Shown here: in pieces, positions 1 to 8,899 of the stretch
How positions within the stretch are numbered: position 1 is the first letter of the stretch
Layout of the letters: each line of letters opens with the position of its first letter
Assembly (NCBI GenBank): GCA_031394355.1
Contig: JANNSU010000078.1
Location: 1 to 60,737 of the forward strand
Direction of reading: 5' to 3'
Source: JAEUMY01 sp031394355
Lineage (GTDB): Bacteria > Pseudomonadota > Gammaproteobacteria > Burkholderiales > Usitatibacteraceae
Length of the DNA stretch: 60,737 nt
Notes under the pieces: model-generated
The model's input: the letters and a program-made list of their open reading frames with translations, nothing else
Database searches by the model: none
What the model was told of the DNA's origin: nothing
Translations under genes and position numbers: made by a program

Positions 1-194
1 CTTCTTTCCAGCAATTTTCCCAAATGATAATAACTTCCTACATAAGACGGCTCCCTTTCCAGCAATTCTTCAAATAACCCCCGTGCAGTTTTATCATCAC
101 CGGATTTTATATATTCCAGCGCCAGCGCATGTTGTATAAAACTGTCTTCAGGGTTTGCCAGCAAAAACTTTTTAAGTTTTTTGATACGATCCAT
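1..194 (-). CDS. N-terminal part of a small TPR-like protein, Bacteroidota-like (partial)
   Basis: Reading leftwards from an ATG at 194 the frame is open to the window edge and gives about 64 residues starting MDRIKKLKKFLLANPEDSFI and continuing with ALALEYIKSGD and a GLFEELLEREPSYVGSYYHLGK stretch that has tetratricopeptide character. The base composition is far more AT-rich than the rest of the window, and no Shine-Dalgarno sequence precedes the ATG, as is usual in Bacteroidota. Small TPR proteins with this opening are familiar from Chitinophagaceae-type genomes. The 3' end lies outside the window. Function unknown beyond probable protein-protein contact. It does not look native to the organism carrying the rest of the window. 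Confidence 0.6.
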   Translation of the reverse strand, partial: MDRIKKLKKFLLANPEDSFIQHALALEYIKSGDDKTARGLFEELLEREPSYVGSYYHLGKLLER

Positions 195-324
195 GTTGAA
201 ACAAAAAAATTTGCCCGGAAATAACCGGAATTAATTTTCATCACTTATCTTTGTTTTAGTTGCATAAACAACTAATCTGCCTCACCCCTCACCCCTTCCC
301 TCTCCACAAGTGGAGAGGGGATAA
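195..324. other. AT-rich intergenic stretch with two small hairpins
   Basis: No gene seen. It holds two perfect inverted repeats: TTAGTTG/CAACTAA with a 6-base loop (256-275) and CCCTCTCCA/TGGAGAGGG with a 4-base loop (298-319). The second, preceded by CCTCACCCC, is a type of extragenic repeat that I recall from many unrelated genomes. The composition matches the left-hand TPR gene, not the DNA that follows. Confidence 0.5.
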
Positions 325-331
325 AAGTGGT
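320..331. other. Probable composition break or contig chimera junction
   Basis: Immediately left is AT-rich, Bacteroidota-like DNA; immediately right an open frame in GC-rich DNA starts in the middle of a Uup C-terminal region. A stop codon (TAA, 322-324) lies just before the open stretch. The break cuts the uup gene, which suggests an assembly join or a recent rearrangement, not a natural gene boundary. Confidence 0.55.
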
Positions 332-648
332 CATTCCAGCTGGGCAGCCGACCCGAAACATCCAGTGAATTGGCGGCACCGCCTGAAGAGAATGTGCCCA
401 GGCCGTCCCGGATCAAACTCTCGTTCAAAGACTCGCGGGATCTCGTTCAACTACCCAAGGAGATCGAGTCGCTGGAAGCAGAGCAGAAAATGCTGCATGC
501 CAGAATGGCCGGGACGGACTATTACCTGCTGCCAGTGGAAGCGCAGCAGTCAGATCAGGCGCGCAACGATGAGATTGACCAGTTGCTGTTGGAGAAGCTG
601 GAACGCTGGACCCAGCTTGAAGAGAGATCCAAGGCAGTCACCGCATGA
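325..648 (+). pseudogene. uup: 5'-truncated ABC-F ATPase Uup, C-terminal region only
   Basis: The frame is open from 325 to the TGA at 646-648 and encodes about 107 residues. The part from RPSRIKLSFKDSRDL through LPKEIESLEAEQ to MAGTDYYLLPVEAQQ and LLEKLERWTQLEERS matches the C-terminal coiled-coil, DNA-binding region of Uup-type ABC-F proteins. Both ATP-binding cassettes, normally about 500 residues, are absent because foreign-looking DNA starts at about 320. Uup takes part in ribosome/DNA-associated processes and replication-intermediate metabolism in E. coli. Here it is either a broken gene or a gene cut by an assembly error. An internal TTG at 370 could start a small ORF, but there is no reason to think it is used. 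Confidence 0.65.
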
Positions 649-741
649 GCCATTCGCTCCGCTGATGCCACAAGTTGCCAGGTTTTGTCAGAGGCCTTTG
701 CTACACTCGAATGCTTCTCCTTCCAAGGCGCGACACTTCGC

Positions 742-2772
742 ATGGGTCTACTGACCTTTCCTGACTCGCCGTTCAAATTGCACCAGCCGTTTTTGCCCGC
801 AGGCGACCAGCCGCAGGCGATCGAGAAGCTCGTGGACGGCATCAATGACGGCCTTGCGTTTCAGACGCTACTGGGCGTGACAGGCTCAGGGAAGACCTTC
901 ACGATGGCGAACGTCATCGCCAGAATGGGTCGGCCCGCGCTCATCATGGCACCCAACAAGACGCTCGCGGCGCAACTCTATGCGGAGTTCAGGGAATTCT
1001 TTCCCGAGAACGCGGTGGAGTATTTCGTCTCGTACTACGACTACTATCAGCCCGAGGCCTATGTTCCGTCGAAGGACCTGTTCATCGAGAAGGATTCCTC
1101 GATCAACGAACACATCGAGCAGATGCGGCTTTCCGCCACGAAGTCGCTGCTGGAGCGGACGGATTCCATCATCGTGGCGAGTGTGTCCTGCATCTACGGC
1201 ATCGGTGATCCGGGTGACTATTATGAAATGCGCCTGCTGGTACGTCCCGGCGACAAGGCGAATATTCGCGATCTGGTGACACAGCTCACATCGATGCAGT
1301 ACCAGCGCAATGATCTGGACTTCCGGCGCGGCACGTTTCGCGTGCGAGGGGACACGCTGGATATCTATCCGGCCGAGAGCTCTGATGCGGCGTTGCGCAT
1401 CGACATGTTTGACGACACGGTCGACACCCTGACACTGTTTGACCCGCTTACCGGGCAGACGCTGCAGAAGGTGCCTCGTTTCACTGTGTATGCCAAGAGT
1501 CACTATGTGACGCCACGGCAGACCGTATTGGGAGCCATTGAAGGCATCAAGATAGAGCTGCGCGACCGGATTGAGTACTTTGCTTCACAGAACAAGCTGC
1601 TTGAGCTGCAGCGCATCCAGCAGCGCACCCAGTTCGATCTTGAAATGCTCAATGAGCTTGGCTTTTGCAAGGGCATCGAGAACTACTCCCGGCACCTGTC
1701 GGGCCGGAAGCCTGGCGAGCCGCCGCCTACGTTGATCGACTACCTGCCCAAAAACGCACTGATGATCATCGATGAGAGCCATGTGACGGTGCCGCAGGTT
1801 GGTGGCATGTACAAAGGTGATCGGGCGCGCAAGGAAACACTGGTCGATTTCGGATTTCGACTGCCATCCGCCATGGACAATCGTCCGCTGCGGTTCGACG
1901 AGTTTGAAGCCATCATGCGGCAGACAGTGTTCGTTTCCGCCACGCCAGCTGAGTATGAGAAGCAGCATCAAGGTCAAGTCGTGGAACAGGTTGTTCGACC
2001 GACCGGCCTCATTGATCCCGTTCTGGAAGTACGCCCGGCCTCAACCCAGGTGGATGACTTGCTGTCCGAGATCAACAAGCGAGTGGCAGTGGAGGAGCGC
2101 GTACTGGTGACGACACTGACAAAGCGCATGGCCGAGGATCTCACCGACTACCTGCACGAACACGGCGTCAAGGTGCGCTATCTGCACTCCGATATCGATA
2201 CTGTTGAGCGCGTAGAGATCATCCGCGACCTGCGCGCCGGCATGTTCGATGTGCTGGTCGGTATCAATCTGCTGCGCGAGGGCCTGGATATTCCGGAAGT
2301 GTCCCTGGTGGCAATACTGGATGCGGACAAGGAAGGATTCCTGCGTTCGGAGCGTTCGCTGATCCAGACCATTGGTCGCGCTGCGCGCCACATCAATGGC
2401 ATGGCCATCCTGTATGGGGAGCGAATCACTGACTCGATGCGCAAGGCGATCGATGAAACGGATCGGCGCCGTGCCAAGCAGGTTGCATTCAATACGTTAC
2501 ATGGCATCGAGCCAAAAGGCGTGCAGAAGCGAATCAAGGATCTGATCGACGGCGTTTACAACATAGACGACAAGCGTGCGGACAAGAGCCGCCTGAAGAA
2601 AGCGGCGCAGGATACTAGTCAGTACGAACTGCTCGGCCCGAATGACATCGAGAAGCAACTCAAGAAATTGGAAAAGGACATGCTGGATGCAGCCAGGAAT
2701 CTGGAATTCGAGCGCGCTGCCAAGCTGAGGGACGAACTGAAAGTGATGAGGACGCGGATGCTGGAGTTTTGA
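742..2772 (+). CDS. uvrB: UvrABC system protein B
   Basis: DNA-damage recognition helicase of nucleotide excision repair; with UvrA it loads on lesions and then recruits UvrC for incision. 676 residues from the ATG at 742, the usual family length. Visible: Walker A GVTGSGKT (residues ~45-52), the beta-hairpin YYDYYQPEAYVP (~98-109) that clamps DNA, motif II DESH (~344), SATPAEYE, helicase motifs with GINLLREGLDIPE and QTIGRAARH, and a C-terminal UVR domain (LEFERAAKLRDEL) that contacts UvrC. An upstream in-frame TTG (685) would add 19 residues unlike the family, so 742 is preferred although its ribosome binding site is weak. Carries a perfect GCGAATATTCGC palindrome at 1258-1269, read in frame as ANIR. 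Confidence 0.97.
   Translation: MGLLTFPDSPFKLHQPFLPAGDQPQAIEKLVDGINDGLAFQTLLGVTGSGKTFTMANVIARMGRPALIMAPNKTLAAQLYAEFREFFPENAVEYFVSYYDYYQPEAYVPSKDLFIEKDSSINEHIEQMRLSATKSLLERTDSIIVASVSCIYGIGDPGDYYEMRLLVRPGDKANIRDLVTQLTSMQYQRNDLDFRRGTFRVRGDTLDIYPAESSDAALRIDMFDDTVDTLTLFDPLTGQTLQKVPRFTVYAKSHYVTPRQTVLGAIEGIKIELRDRIEYFASQNKLLELQRIQQRTQFDLEMLNELGFCKGIENYSRHLSGRKPGEPPPTLIDYLPKNALMIIDESHVTVPQVGGMYKGDRARKETLVDFGFRLPSAMDNRPLRFDEFEAIMRQTVFVSATPAEYEKQHQGQVVEQVVRPTGLIDPVLEVRPASTQVDDLLSEINKRVAVEERVLVTTLTKRMAEDLTDYLHEHGVKVRYLHSDIDTVERVEIIRDLRAGMFDVLVGINLLREGLDIPEVSLVAILDADKEGFLRSERSLIQTIGRAARHINGMAILYGERITDSMRKAIDETDRRRAKQVAFNTLHGIEPKGVQKRIKDLIDGVYNIDDKRADKSRLKKAAQDTSQYELLGPNDIEKQLKKLEKDMLDAARNLEFERAAKLRDELKVMRTRMLEF
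1258..1269. repeat. GCGAATATTCGC palindrome, copy 1
   Basis: Perfect copy inside uvrB, read in frame as Ala-Asn-Ile-Arg. Confidence 0.95.
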
Positions 2773-2784
2773 CGCTTTGCGCCG

Positions 2785-2812
2785 TTCCCGGGCCGCGCTT
2801 GCGGCCCGGGAA
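2785..2812 (+). terminator. Hairpin downstream of uvrB
   Basis: A 12-bp perfect stem TTCCCGGGCCGC / GCGGCCCGGGAA with loop GCTT begins 13 bases after the uvrB stop. Only a weak, late T run follows (CAGTTTTATT), so it may work poorly as an intrinsic terminator, or in both directions between the convergent uvrB and lipoprotein genes. Confidence 0.65.
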
Positions 2813-2825
2813 GGAGGAATCAGTT

Positions 2826-3044
2826 TTATTTGGGTGTGTCGCCGGTCGTGCGGTTGAGCGAGTCCTGCTTGTAATCCTGGCCCGTAATGACCTTGACGCC
2901 ATTCGGATCACGCGGGGGCAGGCGAGTACCTGTGCGAACTTCGGCATTCTTGATGTCCGAACGAGTACTGGTCGTATTGGTATCAGTACTTGCGCATCCT
3001 GCGAGTATCGACAATGCGGCAATCGCTGCAAAAAGCTTCTTCAT
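2826..3044 (-). CDS. Small lipoprotein of unknown function
   Basis: 72 residues. MKKLFAAIAALSILAGC is a lipoprotein signal peptide with lipobox LAGC (Cys17), so the mature protein is about 56 residues, polar, probably anchored in the outer membrane. Thr/Ser-rich start (STDTNTTSTRS), then a RTGTRLPPRDPNG segment. An AAGGAG ribosome binding site sits upstream of the ATG. Convergent with uvrB. The mature part resembles short conserved hypothetical lipoproteins of betaproteobacteria, but I assign no function. Confidence 0.8.
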   Translation of the reverse strand: MKKLFAAIAALSILAGCASTDTNTTSTRSDIKNAEVRTGTRLPPRDPNGVKVITGQDYKQDSLNRTTGDTPK

Positions 3045-3216
3045 TTACAAAACTCCTTGTTGGGGTGGAACCGAATACACTGTTTTTTGCCTATAAATGG
3101 TAACTCAGTCTTCGGGCGATTTGAGCAAGAGTGATGAATCGATACAAACCGTCACGTTAAGACATAGTCCACATCAACCAGATCCCATCCGCGAACCCTA
3201 TTCGAGTTAGCCCAAC

Positions 3217-3723
3217 ATGACTGAACCCAAGATCGCCCGCCCTACCTCGGTCCTGTTCGTATGTATGGGCAATATTTGCCGTTCTCCGACTGCAGAAGGC
3301 GTGTTGCGCCACCTCATTCGCAAGCAGCACCTGATTGAACAGTTCCTTGTTGATTCTGCTGGCACGCATGGCTATCACGACGGTGCGCCGCCTGATGAGC
3401 GCGCCATCGCGCATGCTTCAAGACGTGGCTACGATCTGTCCCAGCTGCGTGCGAGGCCCGTTTCTTCTGACGACTTCGACCGGTTTGATTTCATTCTGGC
3501 GATGGACAACCAGAATTTGCGGCACCTTAAGTCGGTGACGCCGTCACGTTGTCAGCACAAGCTGGAACTATTGCTTGACTACTGCGAGGTGCACTCGGGC
3601 AAGGAGGTGCCGGACCCCTACTACGGCGGGCCCAAGGACTTCGAGAGGGTGCTGGATCTGGTGGAAACCGGTTGCAGAAGTCTCCTTGATTTTCTGGTTC
3701 AGCGGCGGCTGCACAGCCGGTAG
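3217..3723 (+). CDS. Low-molecular-weight protein-tyrosine phosphatase
   Basis: 168 residues, cytoplasmic. The P-loop CMGNICRS (CX5R, Cys16-Arg22) lies at the N-terminus, with catalytic acid Asp133 in VPDPYYGG near the C-terminus: the two hallmarks of class II low-molecular-weight phosphatases. Dephosphorylates phosphotyrosine; members in exopolysaccharide loci act on tyrosine kinases, but no kinase or polysaccharide gene is nearby, so this is the free-standing housekeeping type. Divergent from the small lipoprotein gene across 172 bases. The ATG at 3217 has no obvious Shine-Dalgarno sequence. Confidence 0.92.
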   Translation: MTEPKIARPTSVLFVCMGNICRSPTAEGVLRHLIRKQHLIEQFLVDSAGTHGYHDGAPPDERAIAHASRRGYDLSQLRARPVSSDDFDRFDFILAMDNQNLRHLKSVTPSRCQHKLELLLDYCEVHSGKEVPDPYYGGPKDFERVLDLVETGCRSLLDFLVQRRLHSR

Positions 3724-3858
3724 TGCTGCAGAAAAAAATCGCCAACCGATAACGCTTCACACAGGGCTGGGCTGAACGAGATCAGGACTGCTTCTGGTAA
3801 ATCTGTTTGTGCGAGGGCAACATGGCCGTCGATTCCTCGGGCCGGCCAGTATGGATCC

Positions 3859-4461
3859 CTACCAGCCACCAGTTCGTAACCAGTCCTCTACCTGGGCAAG
3901 TCGGTCGGATCCCCAGAAGGGTTCACCGTCGACAATGAAGTAGGGTGAACCGCAGACGCCAGCCGCGATGGCCGCATCGACCTCCCTTTTCAGCCGCTCT
4001 TTCAATGCCGCGTCGGCCAGTGCAGCCGTCAATAGCGCGCGATCAGCGCCAACCTGTGCTGCAAGCTCGACCACTACGTCGGGCGCGCTGATGTCCCCGC
4101 CTTCTGCATAGAAGCGGAAAAACAACGCCCTTGCCAGCGCTTTGGCCATGGGCGGATCCCGATCCTGCAACCAGTAGAAGGCGCGTGCGGCGGCTACCGT
4201 GGCGATGGGGAAGGGATGGGGCATGACGAACGGCACCTTGAGGTAGCGGGCCGTTCGCGGGAAATCGTGCAGCGCATACGCGCCCTTCAGGGGCTGCCCG
4301 ACCAAAGGACTGTTGCCAGAACGCTGGAACACTGCGCCCAGCAAGATGGGATGCCATGCAACGTCACGGCCATGACGCGCCCCAATCTCGTCAATTTGGC
4401 AGGACGCCAGATAGCCGTAGGGCGAGGAAAAGTCGAAGTAGAAATCAATGGGAGTTTTCAA
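3859..4461 (-). CDS. DsbA-fold 2-hydroxychromene-2-carboxylate isomerase / kappa-class GST-like protein
   Basis: 200 residues. N-terminal IDFYFDFSSPYGYL has the Ser-Pro-Tyr element that replaces the CXXC of thioredoxin-fold proteins in this family, and the C-terminal GVCGSPYFIVDGEPFWGSDRL is the conserved cis-Pro and glutathione-pocket region. Characterised members isomerise 2-hydroxychromene-2-carboxylate in naphthalene degradation with glutathione, but most chromosomal copies outside aromatic clusters have unknown substrates and nothing aromatic-degrading is near. Starts at a TTG with GAGGAG upstream. It begins 27 bases after the rne stop on the same strand, so is probably read from the rne transcript. 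Confidence 0.85.
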   Translation of the reverse strand: MKTPIDFYFDFSSPYGYLASCQIDEIGARHGRDVAWHPILLGAVFQRSGNSPLVGQPLKGAYALHDFPRTARYLKVPFVMPHPFPIATVAAARAFYWLQDRDPPMAKALARALFFRFYAEGGDISAPDVVVELAAQVGADRALLTAALADAALKERLKREVDAAIAAGVCGSPYFIVDGEPFWGSDRLAQVEDWLRTGGW

Positions 4462-4488
4462 CTTGAGTCATCTCCTCGCGAGCATGGA

Positions 4489-7269
4489 TCAGGGCTTTGG
4501 TGATTCGTCCTGAGTCTGGGTTTCAACGAAGACCAGAGGTTCGTTCGCCACGGTGCGTTGCCGTCGCGGACGTGGTGTTGACCGTCGTGCCGGTTCCGGT
4601 ATTTCGAGCACAGGTTGAACTGACTCGTTTCGTGTTTCCACTGCAACAAGCGGCTCACTCGCGATCCCGTTGCCATCAGACTGCTTCCGTTGACGCGGAG
4701 CAGAGCGGATCGGTCCTGCATCAGCGATCTCATCCACGGGCATCATTGCAGGCGGCGCACCAAAGGACTGCTGAGCTGGGGCAGGAGTCGGGATTGGCGC
4801 ATCCGGTTCACTGTGCTGCACAGTCTGCAGTTCGGATGGCACGGCCGCTTGCGGTACCTGCGGTGTGACGGGCGCCTGATCCGCTGAATCAGAAGATGTC
4901 TCAGCAGGAGCGGCCACGTTGGATGCTGTGGCAATCACTTCTGCATGGGCAGGCGATTCAGTCGAAGACCGCATACCTTGCGTGTCAGTGATGGCGTGCG
5001 GCTCCATTTCGCGAATGGGCGCTTCCCTCGTCACGTTTGTCTCTGCCAATTGTGCTGGGCTGGTCTCGACAGTGTTCTGGTCAATTGCTGGATTGACATC
5101 AGAAGTCTGGTCGCTTCGGATCTGACCGTCCGGACGGTCAGTACGGTCCCTGCCGCCACGACCTCTGCGGCGACGGCTGCGACCTTCGCCATCCCGCTCG
5201 GGGGTTTCGGCGGGCTTGGCTTCCAGGGCGGGCTTGTTCGTTTGCCCTCTTGGCTTTTGCTGTGGTTGGCCATTCTGCGGCGCTACAACTGACTGGCCAT
5301 TCGGCGGAACCGGTGCGCCATCAGCGCGCGGCTGGTCACGACGACTGCGGTCCTCTCTGGGTTTACGGTCACCCCGTTCCGGACGCTCGCCGCGCTCGGA
5401 CTTTTCTCCACGATTTTCTCCACGATCACGGCCACCGCGCCCGGATCGGTCATCGCGCTTGCGCTCACCGCGCCGACCATCCCGATCTTCACGGCTGCCA
5501 CGTTCCGCTTTCGCGGCAGGCGCAGCAGGCGCTGCAGACTCGGGCTGCGAGCTGAATATCGATAAGAAGCGGCTCCAGAGGCCGGGCTTGGTCGCTGGCG
5601 TCACAACAGGCGGCATCAAAGCCGAACGCGGTGCCGGTTCGGCCCCCATCGGAGCAGGCTGCGACGGCGTGATGCCTTTGACGATGGGCTCGGGCTTCGG
5701 CGGACGATTGTCCGGCACAGCACTCGGCACGGATGTCTTGAGTTCCTGCACCGGTTTATTCACCAGCTCATAGCTTGGCGTCGTGACGTCGAGCTTCTCC
5801 GAGTCGTGGCGCAGGCGTTCAACCTCATAGTTTGGCGTGGTCAGATAAATGTTCGGTATGAGCACCACATCAAGCCGGAACCGGGTTTCGATCTTGTGGA
5901 TGTCCTCACGCTTCTCGTTTAGAAGGAAGGTGGCAACATCCACCGGCACTTGCGCGTGTACGGCGGCGGTGCCGTCCTTCATCGCTTCTTCCTGCAGGAT
6001 GCGAAGGATGTGCAAGGCCGAGGAAGATGTGTCACGGATATGGCCTGTGCCGCCACAACGCGGGCAGGGAATGTTCGACTCTGATAGTGCCGGCTGCAGC
6101 CGTTGGCGGGAAAGCTCCAACAGCCCGAAGCGCGAAATCTTGCCGGTCTGCACGCGCGCGCGGTCATATCGGAGCGCATCACGCAGGCGATTCTCCACTT
6201 CGCGTTGATTCTTGGCGGCTTCCATGTCGATGAAGTCAATCACGACCAGGCCACCGAGATCCCGCAGCCGTAGCTGGCGGGCGATTTCATCTGCTGCTTC
6301 CAGGTTGGTGCGGGTCGCGGTTTCTTCGATGTCGTGGCCTTTGGTGGCACGCGCCGAATTGACGTCGATGGAAACCAAGGCTTCTGTGTGGTCGATGACG
6401 ATGGCACCGCCTGAGGGCAATGTTACGTCACGCCGGTAGGCAGTCTCGATCTGATGCTCGATCTGGAATCGCGAAAACAAGGGCACGTCATCCTTGTACA
6501 GCTTGACCTTGCCCACGTTGGCAGGCATGACCGTCGACATGAAGGACTGTGCCTGTTCAAAGATTTCCTGCGTGTCGATGAGGATTTCGCCGATGTCCGG
6601 CTGAAACAAGTCGCGGATGGCGCGGACCACAAGGCTCGATTCAAGGTAGATGAGTTCGGGGGCCTTTACGTCCTTGCCTGCGCCATCGATGGCTTCCCAA
6701 AGCTGCAGAAGGTAATTCATGTCCCAACGCAGCTCTTCCACGTTGCGGCCGATGCCTGCGGTGCGGGCAATTACCGACATGCCTTCGGGAATTTCCAGCT
6801 GATCCATGATCTCGCGCAGTTCCGCACGATCATCACCTTCCACTCGGCGCGATACCCCGCCGCCACGCGGGTTGTTCGGCATGAGGACCAGATAGCGTCC
6901 TGCGAGCGAGACATACGTGGTCAGCGCAGCGCCCTTGTTGCCCCGTTCATCCTTTTCAACCTGAACCAGAATTTCCTGGTTGACGCGCAGGCTTTGCGCA
7001 GTCTTGGACCGCGAGCCCTCGCCATCTTCGTTGACAATATAGTTGCGGGCGATTTCCTTGAAGGGAAGGAAGCCATGGCGCTCGGCGCCATAGTCGACAA
7101 AGACGGCCTCCAGGCTGGGCTCGATACGGGTGATGCAGCCTTTGTAAATATTGCTTTTTCGTTGTTCCTGACCGGCGTGCTCAATATCGAGATCGATCAG
7201 CTTTTGGCCATCTACTATGGCAACCCTCAGCTCTTCGGCCTGGGTTGCGTTGAACAGCATGCGTTTCAT
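4489..7269 (-). CDS. rne: Ribonuclease E
   Basis: Endoribonuclease that starts mRNA decay and processes rRNA and tRNA; scaffold of the degradosome. 926 residues from the ATG at 7269 (MKRMLFNATQAEELRVAIVDG, the family's typical start); a GTG eight codons further upstream is unlikely. Visible: S1 RNA-binding region with NIYKGCITRIEPSLEAVFVDYG, DNase-I-like catalytic core with VVIDFIDMEAAKNQREVE, and the Zn-link CPRCGGTGHI (~residue 400) that holds the tetramer. The last ~400 residues are low-complexity, Arg/Glu/Pro-rich (repeated RGE, RDR, ERG), the disordered arm that usually binds RNA and degradosome partners. Expression is probably autoregulated through its long leader, as in other bacteria. 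Confidence 0.97.
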   Translation of the reverse strand: MKRMLFNATQAEELRVAIVDGQKLIDLDIEHAGQEQRKSNIYKGCITRIEPSLEAVFVDYGAERHGFLPFKEIARNYIVNEDGEGSRSKTAQSLRVNQEILVQVEKDERGNKGAALTTYVSLAGRYLVLMPNNPRGGGVSRRVEGDDRAELREIMDQLEIPEGMSVIARTAGIGRNVEELRWDMNYLLQLWEAIDGAGKDVKAPELIYLESSLVVRAIRDLFQPDIGEILIDTQEIFEQAQSFMSTVMPANVGKVKLYKDDVPLFSRFQIEHQIETAYRRDVTLPSGGAIVIDHTEALVSIDVNSARATKGHDIEETATRTNLEAADEIARQLRLRDLGGLVVIDFIDMEAAKNQREVENRLRDALRYDRARVQTGKISRFGLLELSRQRLQPALSESNIPCPRCGGTGHIRDTSSSALHILRILQEEAMKDGTAAVHAQVPVDVATFLLNEKREDIHKIETRFRLDVVLIPNIYLTTPNYEVERLRHDSEKLDVTTPSYELVNKPVQELKTSVPSAVPDNRPPKPEPIVKGITPSQPAPMGAEPAPRSALMPPVVTPATKPGLWSRFLSIFSSQPESAAPAAPAAKAERGSREDRDGRRGERKRDDRSGRGGRDRGENRGEKSERGERPERGDRKPREDRSRRDQPRADGAPVPPNGQSVVAPQNGQPQQKPRGQTNKPALEAKPAETPERDGEGRSRRRRGRGGRDRTDRPDGQIRSDQTSDVNPAIDQNTVETSPAQLAETNVTREAPIREMEPHAITDTQGMRSSTESPAHAEVIATASNVAAPAETSSDSADQAPVTPQVPQAAVPSELQTVQHSEPDAPIPTPAPAQQSFGAPPAMMPVDEIADAGPIRSAPRQRKQSDGNGIASEPLVAVETRNESVQPVLEIPEPARRSTPRPRRQRTVANEPLVFVETQTQDESPKP

Positions 7270-7903
7270 GGTTGCATCTTTCCCGCAGGACACAACATGC
7301 CGCTGTCAGGCGGCGCGGGAAGGCGGATGAAGCCGGGCAGCCTACGCCACGGCGGACGTGGCTCAGGTGCTTCGGTACGAAAAGAAGTACAGCTGGGTCT
7401 TTGCGATGACGCGATTCACGAGAGTTTGCGACCTTTGTCGAACGGGACTATCACTGCCCCATCAATGTCTGATTCATCCATGCTCACCTGTCTGACACTT
7501 GTCAAACAGGTTGAAACCTTCCGGTGTTGCTTTCTGCGACTTCATGGGTGCCACTACTCGATACCGGCGAGTGGCTTAACCGTTCGTCTCCGGCATCAGT
7601 GGTCGGGAAGCGCTGACAGGGCAATTTCTGCGCTGAAAGGTGCGGACGATGTATGTGCGGGCTATTGCCCGGTAATCGCGCTGACCCCGCTTCAGGTCAA
7701 TGAGGCCGGTGATCGGAAGCCTTTCCGGGAGTGGGGACACCAAGCGGCGGACTGCCTGCGGGTCCCGAATCCGGTTCGCTGGGGAGGTTCAACCAGCGAA
7801 TATTCGGAGAGGCTTTCAAATCAACGAGTTGGCAGTATATCCTAGCGGACTAGCCGGGGCAATCTTCGCCCTGTGCATTCGAATTCGTCGTATTGAGCAT
7901 GCC
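7270..7903. promoter_or_regulatory. 634-base divergent leader and promoter region between rne and rluC
   Basis: No convincing gene on either strand. Reading toward rne (minus strand) it holds a TTGACA hexamer (in TTTGACAAGTGTCAGAC, around 7495-7510) without a good partner -10, and small hairpins such as GCCAC/GTGGC near 7352-7370 and CCTGT/ACAGG near 7490-7511. A long structured 5' leader that mediates autoregulation is known for rne in E. coli; here that is only an inference from length and position. A one-mismatch copy of the GCGAATATTCGC palindrome lies at 7796-7807, upstream of rluC. Confidence 0.4.
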
Positions 7904-8899
7904 TTGATCAGACAAAACGCGTCGCCAAAACCAGATAGCGGTCCCCGTGTAAAGTTGGTCGTGATTTCGCCAGATGAGGCCGGTCAGCGCATTGACAACT
8001 ACTTGCTGCGGGAGCTGAAGGGCGTCCCCAAGAGTCATGTTTATCGCATCCTCCGGTCCGGGGAGGTGAGAGTCAACAGCGGGCGCATCGATGCTGCTTA
8101 CCGTCTTGTCGGCGGTGACGTCGTGCGCATCCCACCGGTGCGCGTCGCGGCAACGCCGGATCTGTCTAGAGTGCGCATTCCGGAAGGGACCACGCTGAAG
8201 CCGCATGTGCTGATGGAGGATGACGCGATCATCGCATTGGCAAAGCCGTCCGGACTGGCTGTGCACGGCGGCAGTGGCGTGTCGCTGGGCGTGATCGAGT
8301 TGTTGCGCCGCGAATATTCGCACTTGAAATTTCTCGAGCTGGTACATCGCCTCGACCGTGAGACGTCTGGCATTCTGCTTATCGCAAAGCGAAGATCCGC
8401 ATTGACCGGGTTGCATGCCGCATTGAGAGACGGGAAGATGGAAAAGCACTACCTTGCGTTAGGCAGCGGTGTCTGGAAAGGCGGCCGTCGGCACGTGCGT
8501 GTTTCGCTCATGAAATTCCTGACTGATGGAGGAGAGCGGCGGGTCTCGGCTGATACTCAGGGTCAGGACGCTCACTCGATTTTCACGCCACTCAAGCAGT
8601 TCAAGGATTGTGTCCTGGTGGATGCACAGATCAAAACCGGCAGAACGCATCAGATCAGGGTTCACATGGCGCACGAGGGCCATCCCATCCTTGGTGACGC
8701 CAAGTACGGCGATTTCACTCGTAACCGGGAGGTAGCGAAAGGGGGGCTGAAGCGAATGTTTCTACATGCCCATTCTCTTGCATTCGACCACCCCATCACG
8801 GGAGAAAGATTGGCGCTTGAATGTCCCCTGCCGGATGATCTCAGCGGCTACCTGGCCAAACTGGAAAAAACAGGACAGAGCCATGCCCGGATCGTTTGA
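7904..8899 (+). CDS. rluC: 23S rRNA pseudouridine synthase RluC
   Basis: Converts uridines of 23S rRNA (955, 2504 and 2580 in E. coli) to pseudouridine. N-terminal S4 domain (ISPDEAGQRIDNYLLRELKGVPKSHVYRILRSGEVRVN) and RluA-type catalytic domain with LVHRLDRETSGILLIAK; catalytic Asp at about residue 151. 331 residues if the TTG at 7904 is used. The open frame runs much further upstream, but the extra sequence has no family similarity; the start is the least certain part. Divergent from rne, an arrangement conserved across proteobacteria. Overlaps the next gene. Carries the palindrome at 8310-8321, read as REYSH. Confidence 0.93.
   Translation: MIRQNASPKPDSGPRVKLVVISPDEAGQRIDNYLLRELKGVPKSHVYRILRSGEVRVNSGRIDAAYRLVGGDVVRIPPVRVAATPDLSRVRIPEGTTLKPHVLMEDDAIIALAKPSGLAVHGGSGVSLGVIELLRREYSHLKFLELVHRLDRETSGILLIAKRRSALTGLHAALRDGKMEKHYLALGSGVWKGGRRHVRVSLMKFLTDGGERRVSADTQGQDAHSIFTPLKQFKDCVLVDAQIKTGRTHQIRVHMAHEGHPILGDAKYGDFTRNREVAKGGLKRMFLHAHSLAFDHPITGERLALECPLPDDLSGYLAKLEKTGQSHARIV
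8310..8321. repeat. GCGAATATTCGC palindrome, copy 2
   Basis: Perfect copy inside rluC, in the phase that reads Arg-Glu-Tyr-Ser-His. Confidence 0.95.

Noticed and set aside
6454..7845. Long plus-strand open frame (463 codons) opposite rne
   Set aside because: It lies antisense to the well-supported RNase E catalytic region and has no family resemblance; long antisense frames are common in GC-rich DNA.
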